Below are positions 57,825 to 64,000 of a DNA stretch of 64,000 bases, piece by piece (the first letter of the stretch is position 1; each line of letters opens with the position of its first letter). Position numbers and translations under genes: made by a program. The stretch covers positions 5,836,001 through 5,900,000 of the forward strand of contig CANTUV010000003.1 of NCBI GenBank assembly GCA_947685225.1, given 5' to 3'. Origin of the DNA: Garcia nutans. Its lineage: Eukaryota > Streptophyta > Magnoliopsida > Malpighiales > Euphorbiaceae. The notes beneath the pieces were generated by a model. It searched no databases, had not been told where the DNA came from, and was given only the letters and a program-made list of their open reading frames with translations.

Positions 57825-60800
57825 TGTAACATCCGTGACTTAGAAGATATAAAATTGTATATACTCAATATATATATCTAGAGTATATATAACATATACA
57901 TATGGTATATTAATTATATATGTTGGATTAATACATTACATACTTAATATTTAATACACATATAAGGTACATTTGATGTGTATATGAGATACACATTACT
58001 TGTGTATATGTGTAATATCCCAAATTTTTGAAAAGTTTTAATTTTTGGAAATTTGATAAAATAAATTATAATTTAAATGGATAAATTAAATTAATGGTTT
58101 TAAATGAAAAATGAAGGAGTTTTAAATGAAAAAGTGGAACATATATGTGATATATATGTAAAATATATATACAACATATAAAAGTCAACACTTTTTAAAA
58201 GAAAAGTCAAAGTAAAAGGGTATTTTGGTAATTAAATCTTAGAAATTCAAAATTAATAAAATAATTTAAAAATAAATTATTTTTGAATGAAAGAGGAAAT
58301 TTAGGACTTTTAATTTATTAAATAAATAATTAAATAAATAATTATTAAATTATTTTAATATATATATATATATATGGTTAAAAAAAAGATGAAAAGGAAA
58401 AGAAATATTAAAAAAAAGTATTCTTCTTCTTCTTCTTCCTTTAGGACGTTTTCCATGGGAGTTTGAAGCATGAATTTGATTCTTCCATACTCCATAAATT
58501 GAAGGATTTAACAAGTTTCAAGTGGATTTTTGGTGATTTCATCCAAAACTAGTAAGTTTCCAACTATTTTCTTTGAATTCCTTGAAAATTTGTATTATGT
58601 GAGAATTTGGATTTTGATATAGTATATTATAATTGTTGGAATTGGTGTGTATGATGTTATTTTGGGTAGTTAACAATGATTCTAAGGTTAGATTGAAGAG
58701 ATGATGGAGTTTGGTTAAATAATGGTGAAGAGAGAGAATTTAGGGTTATGGAACTTTTGGGTTTGGGGAAACATGAGCTTTAATTGTGAAAATTGGTTCC
58801 AAATGTGTTGTTTTGATTCATAAACAAGTATTTTAAAGTCAAATATTGGATTTGGTTGTATTTGGTTGGAGTTTGAGAATGGTAGTATTGATTTAGGGTT
58901 TTGGAAAAGTGAATTTTCAAAGAATGATTAATTGTTTAATTTTAATGCTTAAATCGTGTTATTTAATAATATAAGTGTTAGAAATAAGATTGAAATGATA
59001 ATTGGATTGAGTTGGAATGGAGATCCTTCAATGGTGAAGGTTATGCCATTTTAGGGTTTTGGACATAAGCATGTGGTTAATTAATGTAATTGGTTTAAAC
59101 ATGCTAAAACATGTTTCTAATGATATTAATAAACTTAAAACACTACTTTAAATGGCTTGATATGGTTTTTCAAAGTTAAAGTGAGGTGAAGTTTAATTTT
59201 GGGATTTGATTTAGAGTGATGTTTAATTATGGTTTGATGTTGAGAATACCTTAGAATGTGATATTAAATGATTATGTATGATCACATTTGGTATAGGCAT
59301 TGAGGGAGGTTGATTTGCTTCATCCAAGTGGTGAAGGGCAAGTTGGAAGGATAGGATTGGAGGTTGTGTTAAGCTTGCTTTGGGTTGCTAGTGGAGGTAT
59401 GTGCAAACTTTGAATATATTGTTTATATTTGCATGACATTTGGGCTTAACACATTTTGGTTGGAAAATGGGTTAAGTTACTTGGTTCATTGATTGTGTAT
59501 GAATAATGTGCTATGGTAATTGTAATGTCATATATGTGTTAAATGCATTGTGAAAAGCCATTGATAATGGCTAAATTGTGTAGAATGTGAAATATGTATA
59601 TTATGTGAAAATACCCAAATTAATTGGGTAATGTGTTGTGAATATAAAAATGAGATATGTGGAATAATGAAATGAATTGATATTGATAAAAATGAGAAAA
59701 ATGAGAAAAATGAGAAAGATGTGAAAAATAAGAAAAGTGAGAAAAAAATGTGAAAATAAGGCAATGTGCCTAGATTGAATATGTGACAAAAAGAAAGAGA
59801 TTAAAAATGAGAAAAATGAATAAATTGTGTGCCTACTATGTTATTCAATTTTTAGAGTTCTGGGTTTGGCGGCATGCCTATGATTGCTTACGGGCTAAAC
59901 GCTGGAATGGTGAAAAGACTAGGTCATAAGCTAGGCCAGCTGATAAATATGATGTTTTTGGGGTGAAAAGACTGGGTTGTAAGCCTCAAAAACTGTAGCA
60001 GTCTAGCCGGGTTGAGGACCAAGATACTAGGGCCTAAGGGTCTAGCCGGGTTGAGGTCCAAGAGACTGGGGCTGTTACATTATCCATGGATATATTGCCT
60101 ATGGGCCTAGACACATGGTGTCATTATGGACCAAAGCAGTAACTTTGAAATTTGAATAGCATATTAGATCCTTTTGGGCCCATGCTTGTCTTTGTTTTAA
60201 TGCGAATTATGAATTGTGATAAAATTGAGCAATATAATGAGATATAATGTTATGAGTTGTGATATGTATATGTGTTGTGCATTGACATTTCATTTGGATT
60301 ATATTGTTATTAAAAGTTTGTACCACTAGGCTTCGGCTTAGCGCGACTATAATTCGTCACGCAGGTGTCATGGATGTTTTGGTAGAGCCGGAGAGTTTTA
60401 CTAGACCTGGCCGGGTCTAGGTTTGTATTTATTGAGCTTGAAGAGTTGTTTTGGGTACATCAAGATCAGAGCTAGTTGCCAGCATGTACATTTTTTATAT
60501 TATGTATGTTATGATATGTTTTTGAAGCATATATTGTAAATTGTAAAGAATGATTTGAATAATTTTTTTTAAGATGGGATTTTATATGTAATGTTGATAT
60601 ATATATACCTATATATAAGTATTTTGAGAAAATATGGAGAAATTGAGAAGTATTGGTGAATTGATTTTATTTGGAGTGTTTGTTTTATGCAGGTTGTGTT
60701 TTGTTGAATTTTGGAAATGTTCAAATTACAAACAAAACTCTGGCGAATTTTTCCCAGAGATTTTCATATAAAATATTTATTTTGGATTCCTATAACAAGC

Positions 60801-60967
60801 AAAGAATATTTATATACTATTTATTTTATATATTAGTATTTGAAATCTTAAAATAGAAATGTGAAAATTTTTATTAAATCTGTCTATGACATTTTTATGT
60901 CGTATATGCGTATTTTACATATGCTGAAAATATGTATTGTACATATATAGGGTATGAGGGTGTTACA
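57825..60967 (+). mobile_element. Solo LTR G with two heads, 3143 bp
   Basis: The exact duplication AGAGT flanks the whole unit. It begins TGTAACATCCG, and 186 bp later, at 58011, a second LTR head TGTAATATCCC starts, followed by a normal LTR order: GTCAA motifs, TATA run (58355-58376), CT-rich leader (58420-58442), donor-like AGTAAGTTT (58552), decayed second donor GAGGTATGT (59397), AACACATTT hairpin (59445-59477) and hairpin pair (60325-60363). It ends GGGTGTTACA. No internal region is present. Confidence 0.88.
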
Positions 60968-62503
60968 AGAGTAGTGGGTTCTCAACTTGATAGCATACCC
61001 ACAGTTGCTGAATTCCCAAATGTTTTTCCTAAGGACTTGCCAGGGATACCCCCTGAGAGAGAGGTTGAGTTTGGTATCGATTTGTTGCCCGGTACCACTC
61101 CCATCTCTATTACTCCCTATCCAATGGCACCTGCTGAGTTGAGAGAGTTGAAGGTGCAATTGCAGGAGTTGTTAGATAAAGGGTTTGTTCGCCTTAGTCT
61201 TTCTCCGTGGGGAGCTCCTGTTTTGTTTGTGAAGAAGAAGGATGGTACCTTAAGATTGTGTATTGATTACTGACAGTTGAATAAGGTGACCATCAAGAAT
61301 AAGTATCCTTTGCCTCGGATTGATGATCTCTTTGATCAGTTGAAAGGAGCAATAGTTTTCTCTAAGATTGATCTGAGATCAGGGTACCATCAGTTAAGAA
61401 TCAGAGAGGAAGATGTTCCCAAGATAGCTTTCCGCATAAGGTATGGGCATTATGAGTTCTTGGTGATGCCTTTTGGATTGACGAATGCACCAGCAGCTTT
61501 CATGGATTTGATGAACAGGGTGTTTAGACCCTATATAGATCGGTTTGTGGTGGTCTTTATCGATGAATTTTTGGTGTATTCGTATAATAAGGAGGAGCAT
61601 GATGAGCACTTGTGAATTGTATTGCAGACCTTGAGAGAGAAGTAGATGTATGCTAATTTGGCTAAGTGTGAGTTTTGGCTTGATCAAGTGACTTTTCTAG
61701 GTCATGTAGTTTCAGCAGATGGAATAAGAGTTGATCCGAGTAAAGTTGAGGCCATTTTGAATTGGAGTCCACCGAAGACTGTGACAGAAGTTAGAAGTTT
61801 TCTGGGTTTGGTAGGCTATTATCGATGGTTTGTGAAAGGTTTTTCTTTGATAGCTACTCCACTCACCAGATTACTTTAGAAGGGAGGTAGATTTGTGTGG
61901 ACAGATCAGTGCCAAGCAAGCTTTGAACAGTTGAAGGAGATGTTGGCTCAAGCTCCTGTTCTTACCTTGCCTGTGGAAGATAAACCATATATGATTTATA
62001 CTGATGCTTCATATAGTGGTTTAAGTTGTGTTTTGATGCAAGAGGGTAGAGCCATATCTTATGCTTCTCGACATTTGAAGCCGCACGAGTTGAATTAACC
62101 GACACATGATTTGGAGTCAGTAGCCATAGTTTTTACTTTGAAGATTTGGCGACATTGCTTGTATGGGGAGAAGTGTTTCATTTATACGGATCACAAGAGT
62201 TTGAAATACTTGGGTGTTCAAAGAGAGTTGAATCTTCAGCAGAGATGGTGGTTGGAGTTGATTAAAGACTATGACTATTTGATTGATTATCACCTTAGTA
62301 AGGCAAATGTTGTTGCTGATGCCTTGAGTCAGAAGTCTTTGGCAGGTTTGACTGCTTATTCGCTCTCGTTGCTTGTTGAGTTGAGAGCATTGTGTGCTAT
62401 TTTTGAATCATGTGATGATGGTGCTTTGTTGGCTCAGTTGCAGTTGAGGCCAGTCTTGTTGGATCATATTAGAGAGGCTCAGTTGGCAGATAAGAAAATT
62501 TAG
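60968..62503 (+). pseudogene. Element F reverse transcriptase and RNase H
   Basis: One continuous frame, broken by stops at 61271, 61613, 61643, 61877, 62096 and 62501. RT has VKKKDGTLRLCIDY, MPFGLTNAPAAFMDL and a catalytic box that reads FIDEFLVYS (about 61555-61581). The second Asp is Glu and the next residue Phe, so RT activity would be lost even without the stops. RNase H keeps IYTDAS, FIYTDHKSLKYLGV and KANVVADALS. The downstream linker has LTAYSLSLLVELRAL, as in A and B. The order and motifs are those of Tekay/Del chromoviruses. Confidence 0.9.
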
Positions 62504-63856
62504 AAAGTTGTTTCGGATTGCCAAAAAGGAGAGAGTATAGATTTTCATGTGAGAAGTGATGGCAGCCTTTGGTATAAAGATAGATTGTGTGTTTTTGATG
62601 ATGCAAAACTGAAAAAGATTATTTTGGAGGAAGCACATCAGTCAGCTTTTGCTTTGCAACCTAGGAGTACCAAGATGTATCATGATTTGAAGCAACATTA
62701 TTGGTGGTCAGGTATGAAGAGGGACATAGCGGAGTTTGTATCCAAATGTCTCATTTGTCAGAGAGTGAAGGCCAAGCACCAAGTTCCTTCGGGGTTGCTC
62801 CAACCTTTAACAGTACCTGAATGGAAATGGGAGCGAGTAACGATGGATTTTGTGACTAGTTTGCCCTTGAGTCAGAAGAAGCGTGATGCAATCTGGGTGA
62901 TTGTTGATCGGTTGATGAAGACAGCTCATTTTCTTCTAGTTAGAATGGATTATTCTCTTGAGAGATTGGCTGAGCTGTATATCAGTGAGATAGTGAAGTT
63001 GAATGGAGTCCCAATTTCTTTGGTGTCTGATCGAGATCCTTGGTTTACTTCAAGGTTTTGGAAGAGTTTTCATAATGCTTTTGGTTCTCGGTTACATTTT
63101 AGCACTGCTTTCCATCCTCAGACAGATGGGCAGTCAGAGAGAGTGATACAAATTTTAGAGGATATGTTGAGGAGCTGTGTCATTGATTTCTCTAGGAGTT
63201 GGGACAGATTCTTGCCATTGATGGAATTTGCTTATAACAACAGTCATCAGTCTAGCATTAGAATGGCACCTTTTGAGGCATTGTATGGTAGAAGATGCAG
63301 GATGCCTCTATGGTGGAATGAGATTGGAGAAGGTAAGTTGGTTGGTCCTGATTTGATAAAAGAATTAGAAGAGAAAGTGAAGATAATTCAGGATCATTTG
63401 AAAGCAGTTTCAGATCGACAGAAATCCTATTCAGATTTGAAGAGGAGAGACATAGAGTTCAGTATTGGAGATAAAACATTTTTGAAAGTGTCTCCTTAGA
63501 AGAGAATTTTGAGATTTGGCCGCAAAGGGAAGTTGAGTCCTCGTTTCATTGGACCTTATGAGGTGCTGGAAAGAGTTGGACCAGTGGCCTATAGACTTGC
63601 TTTGCCGCCTAATTTGGATAGAATTCATAATGTCTTTCATGTTTCTATGCTGTGGAGGTATAGGTTAGACCCATCTCATGTTTTGTCAGTAGAATCTATT
63701 GAGGTGAGTTCAGATCTGACTTTTGAGGAAGAACCGGTGGCTATTTTGGCACATGAAGTGAAGGAGTTGAGAAATAAGAAAGTGCCACTTGTGAAGGTTC
63801 TTTGGAAGAATCATGCTAAGGAAGAGACAACTTGGGAAAGTGAGCAAGTGATGTGA
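62504..63856 (+). pseudogene. Element F integrase with chromodomain
   Basis: Open at 62549-63499 and 63509-63856 in one frame, with one premature stop at 63497 (TGG in B). The zinc region has the first His and CLICQR, but the second His position is Gln (FALQPRST). The catalytic core shows MDFVTS, LVSDRDPWFTS and TDGQSERV, giving the D-D-E set. The C-terminal part has FIGPYEVLERVGPVAYRL and NVFHVSMLWRYR. The chromodomain-like end (63730-63845) has EEEPVAILAHEVKEL and LVKVLWKNHAKEETTWE. Natural stop TGA is at 63854. About 64 bp separates it from the polypurine tract. Confidence 0.9.
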
Positions 63857-63919
63857 GATCAATATCCCCAGTTGTTCCAGACTTGAGAACAGGTAATTTC
63901 GAGGATGAAATTTTTTTTT

Positions 63920-63932
63920 AGAGGGGGAGAAT
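63920..63932 (+). promoter_or_regulatory. Polypurine tract of element F
   Basis: AGAGGGGGAGAAT follows a T-rich run and abuts the 3' LTR head at 63933. Confidence 0.85.
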
Positions 63933-64000
63933 TGTAATATCCCAAGTGATACCCCAAAATTTTTGGAAATATTATTTGTTGAGAATTAATTATATGATTT
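63933..64000 (+). repeat. Element F 3' LTR, first 68 bp
   Basis: It starts TGTAATATCCC and matches 53342-53409 except at two positions; it is cut by the window end. Confidence 0.92.

Larger units (their letters stand above)
53342..64000 (+). mobile_element. Element F: Tekay/Del-like element, runs off the window
   Basis: The 5' LTR is 53342-55911 (2570 bp), followed by primer site, gag-pol, polypurine tract, and 68 bp of the 3' LTR from 63933. The first 68 bp of both LTRs differ at two positions. Gag-pol is interrupted only by solo LTR G. I detect no frameshift in the coding pieces I compared, which makes F the best-preserved element here. Confidence 0.9.

Overview
This window looks like plant nuclear heterochromatin: AT-rich and made almost entirely of decayed LTR retrotransposons inserted into one another. 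I see no intact host gene, no convincing RNA gene and no CRISPR array. The plant assignment rests on Ty3/gypsy chromovirus polyproteins of Tekay/Del type (protease, RT, RNase H, integrase, C-terminal chromodomain), tRNA-Met-type primer sites, a Tat/Ogre-type gag with its characteristic primer site, and telo-box (AAACCCTAA) motifs. I cannot name the species.

Layout. 1-8416 is a minus-strand Tat/Ogre-like element cut by the window edge: 5' LTR 8416-6342, primer site 6340-6323, a broken gag at about 5280-3783, no pol, then non-coding DNA ending in two minisatellites (about 715-1350 and 1-648). A second LTR of the same family lies head-to-head in plus orientation at 8509-11002. From 11003 to about 52482 runs element A, an old plus-strand Tekay-like element split by later arrivals. 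A minus-strand Ogre-type solo LTR (15640-31544) sits in its integrase; that LTR contains complete element B (17621-31290). B in turn contains, in its protease region, a 483-bp near-perfect palindrome plus a minus-strand solo LTR, H (22050-25754). An Athila-like solo LTR (31812-33187) splits A's chromodomain. Complete element C (34088-50855) lies in A's 3' LTR and carries solo LTRs D (38054-40791, in gag) and E (46170-49700, in its 3' LTR). About 52497-53341 is a 5' piece of a Ty1/copia element, interrupted by element F (53342 to beyond the window end), whose protease/RT junction holds solo LTR G (57825-60967). Five-base target duplications, exact or with one mismatch, support eight of these insertions.

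Coding capacity. All four Tekay-like polyproteins (A, B, C, F) are dead. F is the least damaged: I detect no frameshift in the gag-pol pieces I followed, only about a dozen premature stops, nearly all explicable as C-to-T or G-to-A changes. B has at least three reading-frame breaks; A and C are heavily degraded.

Main points for a second look. (1) The 2.5-3.5 kb LTRs, though diverged, keep a common order of signals: AT palindrome, W-box-like motifs, TATA, CT-rich leader, GTAAGTTT, GC-rich palindromes, AG/GTAAGTA, an AACACATTT hairpin and a pair of hairpins before the primer site. With an acceptor-like site just before gag, this suggests a spliced leader that would remove the primer site. (2) Several LTR families that do not look alike carry GC-rich palindrome clusters, and two share the decamer TGACACGCCC. 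(3) The 483-bp palindrome has one-base symmetry, a B-box-like motif in each arm, and lies inside the target duplication of the adjoining solo LTR. (4) LTR E carries fifteen copies of a 40-bp hairpin unit that LTR D has in four copies.
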